Shown here one piece after another: positions 1 to 5,847 of a stretch of 8,460 bases of DNA (positions are counted from its first letter, which is position 1; each line of letters starts with the position of its first letter). The position numbers and the translations under genes were made by a program. Under the pieces are notes generated by a model that worked only from the letters and a program-made list of their open reading frames with translations, was not told where the DNA came from and searched no databases. The stretch comes from Lentimicrobiaceae bacterium (GTDB taxonomy: Bacteria > Bacteroidota > Bacteroidia > Bacteroidales > WCHB1-69): NCBI GenBank assembly GCA_009787675.1, contig WQSU01000050.1:1-8460 (forward strand). The letters are read 5' to 3'.

Positions 1-163
1 CCCCCACATAGCTGGTAAAAACGGTGATAATGGGCGGGTCAACGCTGGGATAGTCGCGCACACCGAGATATACAAATCCGATAACCCCAACAATAATGAA
101 AAACAAGTTCATAACTATGGAGAAAACGGGTCTTTTGATAGATATGGAGGATAAGGAAGCCAT
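1..163 (-). CDS. RND-family (HAE1-type) efflux transporter permease, N-terminal fragment
   Basis: Only the first 54 codons are inside the window; the rest runs off the left edge. The reading frame starts at the ATG at 163-161 and is open to base 1. The N-terminus has the pattern of inner-membrane RND multidrug exporters (AcrB/MexB relatives): a short cytoplasmic segment SISIKRPVFS at residues 6-15, a first hydrophobic helix at about residues 13-34, then LGVRDYPSVDPPIITV, the start of the periplasmic porter domain. Family members are about 1,000 residues long, use the proton gradient, and work as trimers with a periplasmic adaptor and an outer-membrane channel. The start lies 12 bases after the infB stop on the same strand, so co-transcription with infB is possible. 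No adaptor gene precedes it, which is unusual for this family. The substrate cannot be inferred. Confidence 0.9.
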   Translation of the reverse strand, partial: MASLSSISIKRPVFSIVMNLFFIIVGVIGFVYLGVRDYPSVDPPIITVFTSYVG

Positions 164-175
164 AATATAATTGTA

Positions 176-3076
176 TTACAAAGTAACCTTTACTTCATAT
201 TCCTCATACCCTTCAATAATATCCCCAACCTTTATGTCGTTGAAGTTTTCGATATTGAGTCCACAATCTTGTCCAGCAACAACTTCTTTTACATCATCTT
301 TAAAACGTTTCAAAGAGCCTAATTTTCCGGAATATATTACGATACCATCACGGATGAGGCGAATTTTGGTATTGCGTTGCAGTTTTCCATCAAGCGCCAT
401 ACATCCGGCAATGTTGCCCACTTTTGTAATTTTAAACACTTCACGAACTTCAAGGTTGCACAATATTTTTTCTCTAATTTCCGGCGTGTGCATACCGGCA
501 ATAGCATCCTTAATTTCATTAATTGCCGTGTAAATAATGGAGTATATGCGAATATCAATTTGTTCCTGTTCGGCTAATTTTCTTGCACTGGGCGCCGGAC
601 GCACCTGAAATGCTACAATAATCGCATTTGAGGCAGAGGCTAACAGCACATCGCTTTCCGTAACAGCACCCACCGATTTGTGAATTACATTTACTTGTAC
701 CTGTGCAGTAGAGAGTTTCAGTAAAGAATCCGATAGTGCTTCTACAGAACCATCCACGTCACCCTTTACAATGATATTCAATTCTTTAAAGTCGCCTATG
801 GCAATTCTTCTGCCAATTTCATCCAACGTAATATGTTTTTGAGTGCGCAGTCCCATTTCGCGGGCTAACTGTGCGCGTTTGGTGGCAGCAATACGTGCAT
901 CATGCTCAGAGGTACACACTTTTAAAAGGTCACCGGCTTGAGGTGCACCGTTCAATCCAAGCAACAAAATAGGAGTTGCAGGTCCCGCTTCTTTCAGCGG
1001 CTGGTTACGTTCATTATACAATGCTTTCACTTTGCCATAGTAATTACCGGCTAAAATGGGATCTCCAATTTTAATATTTCCATTCTGAACCAACAATTTA
1101 GCAACATACCCTTTGCCTTTATCTAAAGAAGACTCCAGTATAGTGCCATTTCCATGTTTATTAGGATTTGCTTTTAAATCAAGCATTTCAGCTTCAAGAA
1201 GAATCTTTTCGAGCAGTGTGTCAATATTAGTACCCTGTTTAGAGTTAATTTCCTGACACTGATATTTTCCGCCCCAGTCTTCCACCAAAATATTCATATT
1301 GGCTAATCCCTCCCTAATTTTTTCAGGGGCTGCATTAGGTTTATCTATTTTAGTGATAGCGAACACCATAGGAACTCCAGCTGCCTGAGCATGGTTGATA
1401 GCCTCAATGGTTTGCGGCATCACTGAGTCGTCGGCAGCAATGACAATGATACACAAATCGGTAACTTTAGCACCGCGCGCACGCATGGCGGTAAATGCTT
1501 CATGTCCCGGAGTATCTAAAAACGTAATTTTTCTTCCATCGGGAAGGTTCACCAAATAGGCGCCAATATGTTGTGTAATTCCGCCTGCTTCACCGGCAAT
1601 CACGTTGGTTTTACGAATATAGTCAAGCAAGGAGGTTTTTCCATGATCCACGTGTCCCATCACCGTAATAATCGGATGGCGCTGCTCTAAATCTTCGGGT
1701 TTGTCTTCTTCTTCAATGATGGCAGTTTCTTCAATATCAACGCCCACAAATTCTACTTCAAACCCAAACTCTTCAGTGAGTAATGCAATGGTTTCAGCAT
1801 CCAATCTTTGGTTAATAGATACAAAAAGTCCTATACTCATACAGGTAGAGATGATTTGGTTTACCTGAACATTCATTAAAGTTGCCAGATCGTTGGCTGT
1901 AATAAACTCGGTAACCTTTAGCTTCTTTTGGTTTTCCATTTCTTGCATTTCGCTTTCGATCATTTCCGTATGGATCTGGTGGCGTTTTTCTCTTCTACGT
2001 TTGGAGGTTTTCGACTTTCCGAGTGGCTCCATACGTTGCATGGTTTCCTTTATTTGACGTTGAATATCTTCTTGAGAGATTTCTGCTTTTGGTTCTGCCT
2101 GTTTATCCCCATCACCATGTTTTCCTGTATGTTGCTTAATGCGTTTACGTTTTTTTCGTTTTTTCTCTTCATTAGATTTTTCTGTCTTTTTCTGCTCCGG
2201 ATTCTCTTTTTTAGGTGTTACTTTTGGTTTAAGGAGATTCAAATCCATTACCCCCACCTGTTTAGGACCTGTCAGTTTGGTGATCTTTGTTTCAATATGT
2301 ATAATTTCAGGCTTTTGGATATCTACCGGAGGGATTTCCTGAGGCGCCTTTTTGTTTTCAAAAGGTTTCGGAGTTTCTTGAACTTTTATTTCAGGTTTAC
2401 TCTCTTTTTTTAGATGTTGATTATCTTTTCCTTGAGCCTTTTTTTCTTGTTTTTTATCTTTCTTGCTCTTAATATTTTTCGATTTTGTTTCTGTAAACTG
2501 AGAAATATCAATTTTACCTATTGTTTTTATATTTTTTGATAGATCTTCAACAACAGTTTTAATATGTTCCGGTTTTGGAGGTGTAGTCTCTTTAGGTGGT
2601 ACTGATTCAAGAGGTTTTTCTTCAATCTGAAGTATAATCTTTTCGGGAGGGGCGCTCTTTTTAGTTTCTTTAACAACTACTTTTTCGGGTTCCAACTCAA
2701 TACGCCCTATCACTTTCGGCGTCTGTACGGGGACTTTAACTCTTTCAATGGGTTTTTCTTCTACAGGAGGAGTAACACTAACAGGGGTTTTAACTTGAGC
2801 AGGAGGCGTAACTTTAGGTTCCTCAACTGGATGTTTAACCTCTTCTGCTTTTTTGGCAAAAACGCCAAACTCCAGGTTTTTGGCATCTTCTTTAACCATT
2901 TTATCACTTTGATACTCTCTTAAAAGAATATCATACATCTCCGGAGTGAGCTTTGTATTAGGATTCTCATCAATCACAACATGATTTTTCTTCAATAAAG
3001 AGACTATTGAAGATATCGCCACATTAAATTCTCCTGCAGCTTTTCCTAACCGTGGTATTTTCTTTTCGTCGGACAT
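176..3076 (-). CDS. infB: Translation initiation factor IF-2
   Basis: This GTPase brings initiator fMet-tRNA to the 30S subunit and promotes 50S joining. The 966-residue protein has an IF2N domain at about 7-65, a long disordered Lys/Glu/Pro-rich linker at about 70-385, a second IF2N-like segment at about 387-445, the G domain at about 467-635, and domains II-IV to the end. Visible G motifs are G1 GHVDHGKT at 474-481, the switch-I Thr in GGITQHIG near 501, and G3 DTPGH at 521-525 with the catalytic-type His525. G4 reads TKID (575-578) where NKID is usual, and G5 reads NSK (611-613) where SAK is usual. Domain IV (about 870-966) retains the conserved RDG, SLKRFKDDV and CGL signatures of the fMet-tRNA-binding module. 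The ATG at 3076 gives a normal N-terminus (IPRLGKAAGEFNV). It lies 89 bases after nusA, the classic order. Confidence 0.97.
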   Translation of the reverse strand: MSDEKKIPRLGKAAGEFNVAISSIVSLLKKNHVVIDENPNTKLTPEMYDILLREYQSDKMVKEDAKNLEFGVFAKKAEEVKHPVEEPKVTPPAQVKTPVSVTPPVEEKPIERVKVPVQTPKVIGRIELEPEKVVVKETKKSAPPEKIILQIEEKPLESVPPKETTPPKPEHIKTVVEDLSKNIKTIGKIDISQFTETKSKNIKSKKDKKQEKKAQGKDNQHLKKESKPEIKVQETPKPFENKKAPQEIPPVDIQKPEIIHIETKITKLTGPKQVGVMDLNLLKPKVTPKKENPEQKKTEKSNEEKKRKKRKRIKQHTGKHGDGDKQAEPKAEISQEDIQRQIKETMQRMEPLGKSKTSKRRREKRHQIHTEMIESEMQEMENQKKLKVTEFITANDLATLMNVQVNQIISTCMSIGLFVSINQRLDAETIALLTEEFGFEVEFVGVDIEETAIIEEEDKPEDLEQRHPIITVMGHVDHGKTSLLDYIRKTNVIAGEAGGITQHIGAYLVNLPDGRKITFLDTPGHEAFTAMRARGAKVTDLCIIVIAADDSVMPQTIEAINHAQAAGVPMVFAITKIDKPNAAPEKIREGLANMNILVEDWGGKYQCQEINSKQGTNIDTLLEKILLEAEMLDLKANPNKHGNGTILESSLDKGKGYVAKLLVQNGNIKIGDPILAGNYYGKVKALYNERNQPLKEAGPATPILLLGLNGAPQAGDLLKVCTSEHDARIAATKRAQLAREMGLRTQKHITLDEIGRRIAIGDFKELNIIVKGDVDGSVEALSDSLLKLSTAQVQVNVIHKSVGAVTESDVLLASASNAIIVAFQVRPAPSARKLAEQEQIDIRIYSIIYTAINEIKDAIAGMHTPEIREKILCNLEVREVFKITKVGNIAGCMALDGKLQRNTKIRLIRDGIVIYSGKLGSLKRFKDDVKEVVAGQDCGLNIENFNDIKVGDIIEGYEEYEVKVTL

Positions 3077-3140
3077 ATAATAGTGTTGTTCGTGTATATT
3101 CTTCTTTGTTAAGGATTATTAAAGTTCAAAATTCCATTAT

Positions 3141-3171
3141 TTTCTAATTTCCTAATTTTTTATTCCTAATT
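3141..3171. repeat. Three near-identical 9-base repeats at the nusA stop codon
   Basis: On the plus strand TTTCTAATT (3141-3149), TTCCTAATT (3149-3157) and TTCCTAATT (3163-3171) follow one another. The last copy contains the nusA stop codon (complement of CTA at 3166-3168). The copies may be a local slippage product in the short AT-rich nusA-infB spacer. I see no defined function. Confidence 0.4.
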
Positions 3172-4413
3172 CTCCATATCCAACTCTTTCTTAATAGAGT
3201 TAATAAATTCATCCACCGTTTCTTCTTCGAGGTCAGTACGTTGGATCAATTCTTCGCGACTTAATTTCAGGACGCTGGTAGCGGTGTCGCAACCAATAGC
3301 TTTGAAGGCATCAATTACCCATTGGTCAAATTCATCGCTAAATTCATTCAAGTCAACATCTTCTTCTTCTTTCACATCATCTCTAAAGACGTCAATTTCG
3401 TAGCCTGCCAGTTTACTTGCCAATTTAATATTGTAACCACCTTTTCCAATGGCTAAAGAAACCTGATCGGGTTTCATAAATACGTTGGCGGTTTTGTTTT
3501 CTTCGTCAATTTCAATATATGAAATCTTAGCAGGACTAAGAGCTCTGGAAATGAGCAAATTTATATTGCTGGTATAATTAATAACATCAATACTTTCTTT
3601 TCTCAGTTCGATGAAGATGCTGTGAATACGACTTCCTTTCACGCCAACGCAAGCGCCAACGGGGTCAATTCTATCGTCGAAAGATTCTACCAATACCTTG
3701 GCGCGTTCTCCTGGAGCACGCACTACATTTTTGATCGTTATGAGCCCATCGTAAACTTCCGGGATCTCAGTTTCCATCAATCTTTCCAAAAATACGGGGG
3801 ACGTTCTTGAGATAATAATTTGTGGGGCAGAACCTTTAATATCCACGCGATGCACTACAGCAGAGAGCGTGTCACCCTTCTTATATTTATCGGTTGGAAT
3901 TTGTTCACTTTTCGGCAGGATAAGTTCAACGCCATCATCATCAATGATTAAAATCTCTTTTTTCCACACTTGACTTACTTCACCCGAAACGAGTTCTCCA
4001 ATTTTATGTTCATATTTTTTATAGATGAGATCTTTTTCATACTCCATAATTTTGGTAACCAAATGTTGGCGTAGTGCTTGGATTTCGCGGCGTGCAAAGT
4101 CGGAAAATCGCACATTTTCCATCACCTCTTCGCCCACTTCAAAGTCAGGCTCTATTTTAATAGCTTCAGAAAAAGCGATTTGTGTAAATTCGTTTTTCAC
4201 ATCCCCATCTTCAACAATTTCTCTATAGCGCTGAATTTCCAATTCGCCGCGGTCCACATTAACGATAACTTCAAAGTTAGCATCCTGTCCATATTTTTTG
4301 GTAAGTGCAGAACGGAAAATATCTTCCAAAATGCGCATGAGTGATTCTCTATCAATGTTTTTAAAATCTTTAAACTCGGCTAATGTTTCCAATAAGTTTA
4401 AACTTTCTTCCAT
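3166..4413 (-). CDS. nusA: Transcription termination/antitermination factor NusA
   Basis: NusA binds RNA polymerase and nascent RNA and modulates pausing, intrinsic termination and antitermination. The 415-residue product shows an N-terminal polymerase-binding domain (about 1-130, starting with LLETLAEFKDFKNIDRESL), an S1 domain (about 136-204), a KH1 domain with GVKGSRIHSI at 257-266, and a KH2 domain with AIGKGGYNIKLASKL at 321-335. After an acidic linker (about 345-360), one helix-hairpin-helix-like segment (about 362-410) closes the protein. The two acidic repeats of the longer E. coli protein (495 residues) are not both present, as is usual outside Proteobacteria. The ATG at 4413 has no Shine-Dalgarno sequence, only an A-rich upstream stretch. 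infB follows on the same strand, as in most bacteria, but rimP does not precede it; a terminated tRNA-Gln gene does. Confidence 0.97.
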   Translation of the reverse strand: MEESLNLLETLAEFKDFKNIDRESLMRILEDIFRSALTKKYGQDANFEVIVNVDRGELEIQRYREIVEDGDVKNEFTQIAFSEAIKIEPDFEVGEEVMENVRFSDFARREIQALRQHLVTKIMEYEKDLIYKKYEHKIGELVSGEVSQVWKKEILIIDDDGVELILPKSEQIPTDKYKKGDTLSAVVHRVDIKGSAPQIIISRTSPVFLERLMETEIPEVYDGLITIKNVVRAPGERAKVLVESFDDRIDPVGACVGVKGSRIHSIFIELRKESIDVINYTSNINLLISRALSPAKISYIEIDEENKTANVFMKPDQVSLAIGKGGYNIKLASKLAGYEIDVFRDDVKEEEDVDLNEFSDEFDQWVIDAFKAIGCDTATSVLKLSREELIQRTDLEEETVDEFINSIKKELDMEN

Positions 4414-4449
4414 GATGTTTTTTTTAATTTATGTTTGTAATTATTACCT

Positions 4450-4473
4450 AAAAAAAGAAGGGCTTATAAACCC
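4450..4473 (-). terminator. Possible weak second terminator hairpin before nusA
   Basis: Read on the minus strand, GGGTT (4473-4469) can pair with AGCCC (4464-4460) across the four-base loop TATA, with one G-U pair, and a T-rich run TTCTTTTTTT follows. The stem is only five pairs, so it would be much weaker than the terminator next to it. It could be a backup terminator for the tRNA transcript or simply part of the nusA leader. Confidence 0.3.
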
Positions 4474-4491
4474 CACTTTAGCTTTCTTTCC

Positions 4492-4522
4492 AAAAAAAAC
4501 TCCCACTTTACAGTAGTGAGAG
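4492..4522 (-). terminator. Intrinsic terminator of the tRNA-Gln transcript
   Basis: On the minus strand CTCTCACT (4522-4515) pairs with AGTGGGAG (4507-4500), giving eight base pairs including one G-U, around the seven-base loop ACTGTAA. Eight uninterrupted T residues (4499-4492) follow directly. This is the textbook Rho-independent layout. It begins nine bases after the tRNA 3' end and should uncouple the tRNA from nusA, implying that nusA has its own promoter downstream or depends on read-through. Confidence 0.85.
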
Positions 4523-4531
4523 ATTCCTGAG

Positions 4532-4602
4532 TTGACCAACCTGGATTCGAACCAAGACTGACAGAACCAAAACCTGAAGTGCTACCATTACACCATTGGT
4601 CA
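4532..4602 (-). tRNA. tRNA-Gln (anticodon UUG)
   Basis: The 71-base minus-strand sequence folds into a full cloverleaf. The acceptor stem TGACCAA/TTGGTCA has seven perfect pairs, starting with the weak U1-A72 pair known as a glutamine identity feature in E. coli. The D stem is GTGT/GCAC with loop AATGGTA. The anticodon loop TTTTGGT gives anticodon TTG. The T stem CTTGG/CCAGG encloses the loop TTCGAAT. The discriminator is A, and CCA is not encoded. The anticodon stem TCAGG/TCTGT has a U-U mismatch at 27-43 and a G-U pair at 31-39, so it is weaker than usual. A terminator follows immediately, so it is probably a single-gene transcript. Confidence 0.95.
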
Positions 4603-4620
4603 GTTGTTTTTTTGAGGCGG

Positions 4621-4630
4621 CGAAAATATA
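4621..4630 (-). promoter_or_regulatory. Candidate promoter -7 element for tRNA-Gln
   Basis: On the minus strand TATATTTTCG lies about 20 bases before the tRNA 5' end. It approximates the Bacteroidota -7 consensus TAnnTTTG with one mismatch, and the spacing would give a short 5' leader. No convincing -33 TTG element sits at the expected distance (the nearest TTG is about 28 bases upstream), so the call rests on one box. Confidence 0.35.
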
Positions 4631-4680
4631 CTTTTTTTTGATAGTTCGGTTTAGTAAACAAATTTTAACTAAAAAACACG

Positions 4681-4687
4681 TACTTTG
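4681..4687 (+). promoter_or_regulatory. Candidate promoter -7 element for the cytidylyltransferase gene
   Basis: TACTTTG lies 46 bases before the ATG at 4734. It resembles the Bacteroidota -7 consensus TAnnTTTG but is one base short between the TA and TTTG parts. No clear -33 TTG is visible 17-23 bases upstream. It is the best candidate in a region that must hold a plus-strand promoter, because the preceding gene is divergent. Confidence 0.25.
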
Positions 4688-4733
4688 CCGCCATTAAAGC
4701 AAAAAACAAATTCTATTTAAGCCCGAAATAATT

Positions 4734-5435
4734 ATGAACATTGCCCTCATCTTAGCCGGCGGCTCAGGCGCCAGAATAGCGACCGAAATCCCAAAACAGT
4801 TTATTGAAATCTGTGGAAAAACGATTTTGGAACATACATTAGACGTTTTTGAACGTCATTCTCTAATTGACGAAATTGCAATTGTAATCAATGCACAACA
4901 CAGCACTGAAATAGAGAAGATACTACAAAACGACAATTTTAAAAAAGTAAAAAAAATAGCATCAGGCGGTGCCGAACGCTATGATTCAAGTTGGGCGGCA
5001 ATAAAAGCCTACCAAACCTATCCTGATGCCAACCTTATTATTCATGATGCTGTTAGACCGATGATTGATGCAGAAATAATTACTAAAGTAATAACAGCTT
5101 TGGAAAAATACAATGCGGTATCGGTTGCTATTCCAACAACAGATACCATTTATTATGTTGAAGATAATCATATTCAACAAATTCCTGACAGGAAGAAAAT
5201 GATGCAAGCACAAACCCCACAGGCTTTTAAACAACATCTTATTTTCAAAGCATATCAGGCAGCATTTTGCCAAAAAGATTTTTCTGCTACGGACGATTGC
5301 GGCATCGTAGCCAAATTTCTCCCAAATGAACCCATTTTTGTAGTTACAGGCAGTACACGCAATCTAAAAATTACACACAGGGAAGATCTTTGCGTTTTAT
5401 CTGAATTATTAAAACTAAACTTTGTTACCCAATAA
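4734..5435 (+). CDS. IspD/TarI-superfamily cytidylyltransferase (MEP or ribitol-5-phosphate)
   Basis: A soluble enzyme expected to transfer CMP from CTP to a sugar-alcohol phosphate. The 233 residues span one complete domain of the usual family length. Visible motifs are the CTP-binding loop LAGGSGARIATEIPKQF (7-23, with Arg14 and Lys21), GGAERYDSS (78-86), HDAVRP (104-109), PTTDT (134-138), QTPQAF (160-165), TDDC (186-189) and NLKIT (210-214). In the housekeeping reaction IspD makes CDP-methylerythritol for isoprenoids. From memory of the families, however, PKQF..I.GKTILEHTL, IIHDAVRP and KYNAVSVAIPTTDTI look closer to the cytidylyltransferase half of Haemophilus Acs1/Bcs1, which makes CDP-ribitol. 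No reductase or ispF partner is adjacent. The ATG at 4734 starts right at the first beta strand. Superfamily assignment is firm; the substrate is open, so no symbol is given. Confidence 0.9.
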   Translation: MNIALILAGGSGARIATEIPKQFIEICGKTILEHTLDVFERHSLIDEIAIVINAQHSTEIEKILQNDNFKKVKKIASGGAERYDSSWAAIKAYQTYPDANLIIHDAVRPMIDAEIITKVITALEKYNAVSVAIPTTDTIYYVEDNHIQQIPDRKKMMQAQTPQAFKQHLIFKAYQAAFCQKDFSATDDCGIVAKFLPNEPIFVVTGSTRNLKITHREDLCVLSELLKLNFVTQ

Positions 5436-5463
5436 CTACTACAATATTTTGCCGCAAATAATT

Positions 5464-5495
5464 AATAAAGTTTACTCTATAACGAGAACTTTATT
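5464..5495 (+). terminator. Hairpin after the cytidylyltransferase gene, possible terminator
   Basis: AATAAAGTT (5464-5472) pairs with AACTTTATT (5487-5495). CTC/GAG (5475-5477/5484-5486) extends the stem across a two-base bulge to a six-base loop, giving 12 pairs in all. It starts 28 bases after the stop codon, a sensible place for a terminator. The stem is AT-rich and no clean T tract follows, so termination strength is doubtful. The downstream arm GAGTAAA (5497-5503) could compete for the segment 5471-5477. Confidence 0.35.
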
Positions 5496-5601
5496 TGAGT
5501 AAATAAATTCTTAAACATTCTTGAGAATAGCATATCATGCAAATATTAAGTTTTGGGGCATTTTTTTTATTGTAGAGGACAAAGAGACGATTGTTTTTTA
5601 C

Positions 5602-5609
5602 TACTTTCG
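5602..5609 (+). promoter_or_regulatory. Candidate promoter -7 element in the regulator upstream region
   Basis: TACTTTCG differs from the Bacteroidota consensus TAnnTTTG at one position. A TTG lies only about nine bases upstream, too close for a standard -33 element. If used, the transcript would have a leader of more than 200 bases before the regulator ATG and would include the small ORF and the palindrome. Confidence 0.25.
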
Positions 5610-5700
5610 CGCGTTATTATGTTTTACAATGAAATTTTAATGAATTAAACACCTATACATCAATTGCAAATAATTATTATTCAATACAATAAAAAAACAG

Positions 5701-5838
5701 ATGAAAAATAGTAGCGCTACCTTACCCTATTTGTATCATGGGGCAATAATAGACGGTAATGCGATATGCTGGAAATTATTTTTTCGCCTTGCATTTGTAA
5801 TATTGTACGTTTTTATTCTAATTTTTTTCAACGATTAA
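5701..5838 (+). CDS. Possible 45-residue single-pass membrane peptide (unrecognised)
   Basis: An open frame of 45 codons starts at the ATG at 5701 and ends with TAA at 5836-5838, nine bases before the regulator ATG. The start is preceded by an A-rich stretch (AATAAAAAAACAG), the usual look of Bacteroidota starts and similar to the one before the regulator. The predicted peptide has a polar N-terminal part and a hydrophobic stretch at about residues 26-43 (rich in Phe, Leu, Ile, Val, with an Arg near its start), ending FFND. I do not recognise it. T-rich DNA readily encodes such stretches by chance, so it may be non-coding. If real, it could be a small membrane partner or translated leader of the regulator. 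Confidence 0.28.
   Translation: MKNSSATLPYLYHGAIIDGNAICWKLFFRLAFVILYVFILIFFND
5711..5720. promoter_or_regulatory. Perfect palindrome GTAGCGCTAC, possible operator
   Basis: This 10-base sequence equals its own reverse complement and is GC-rich within an AT-rich spacer, 127 bases before the regulator ATG. It could be a dimer binding site. It also lies inside the possible small ORF. AraC-type proteins usually bind direct rather than inverted repeats, so the binding factor, if any, is unknown. Confidence 0.25.
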
Positions 5839-5847
5839 AAAATAATC

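Larger units (their letters stand above)
5436..5847. other. 412-base AT-rich intergenic region upstream of the TPR-AraC regulator
   Basis: No gene longer than 45 codons fits here. From left to right it holds: a hairpin with an interleaved second inverted repeat (5464-5503); the short inverted repeat ATTCT-TG-AGAAT (5517-5528); a T8 run at 5561-5568 preceded by only a poor stem; a promoter-like TACTTTCG at 5602-5609 (one mismatch to TAnnTTTG); a possible 45-codon ORF (5701-5838) containing a perfect 10-base palindrome; and a second promoter-like TACGTTTT at 5806-5813. It is long for a spacer in this window and is where regulation of the downstream regulator would be expected. Confidence 0.6.

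Noticed and set aside
1928..2413. 161-codon plus-strand open frame opposite infB, rich in Phe and Leu
   Set aside because: It is the complement of the Lys/Glu-rich IF-2 linker, whose biased codons leave the opposite strand open; it has no family resemblance and lies wholly within a certain gene.
4464..4661. 65-codon minus-strand open frame between nusA and the cytidylyltransferase gene
   Set aside because: It runs straight through the tRNA-Gln gene and its terminator, so it is not a credible protein-coding gene.
5537..5568. Possible terminator ending in a T8 run
   Set aside because: Only a short ATG/CAT plus CAAA/TTTG pairing with a three-base bulge precedes the T run; the stem is too weak to call.
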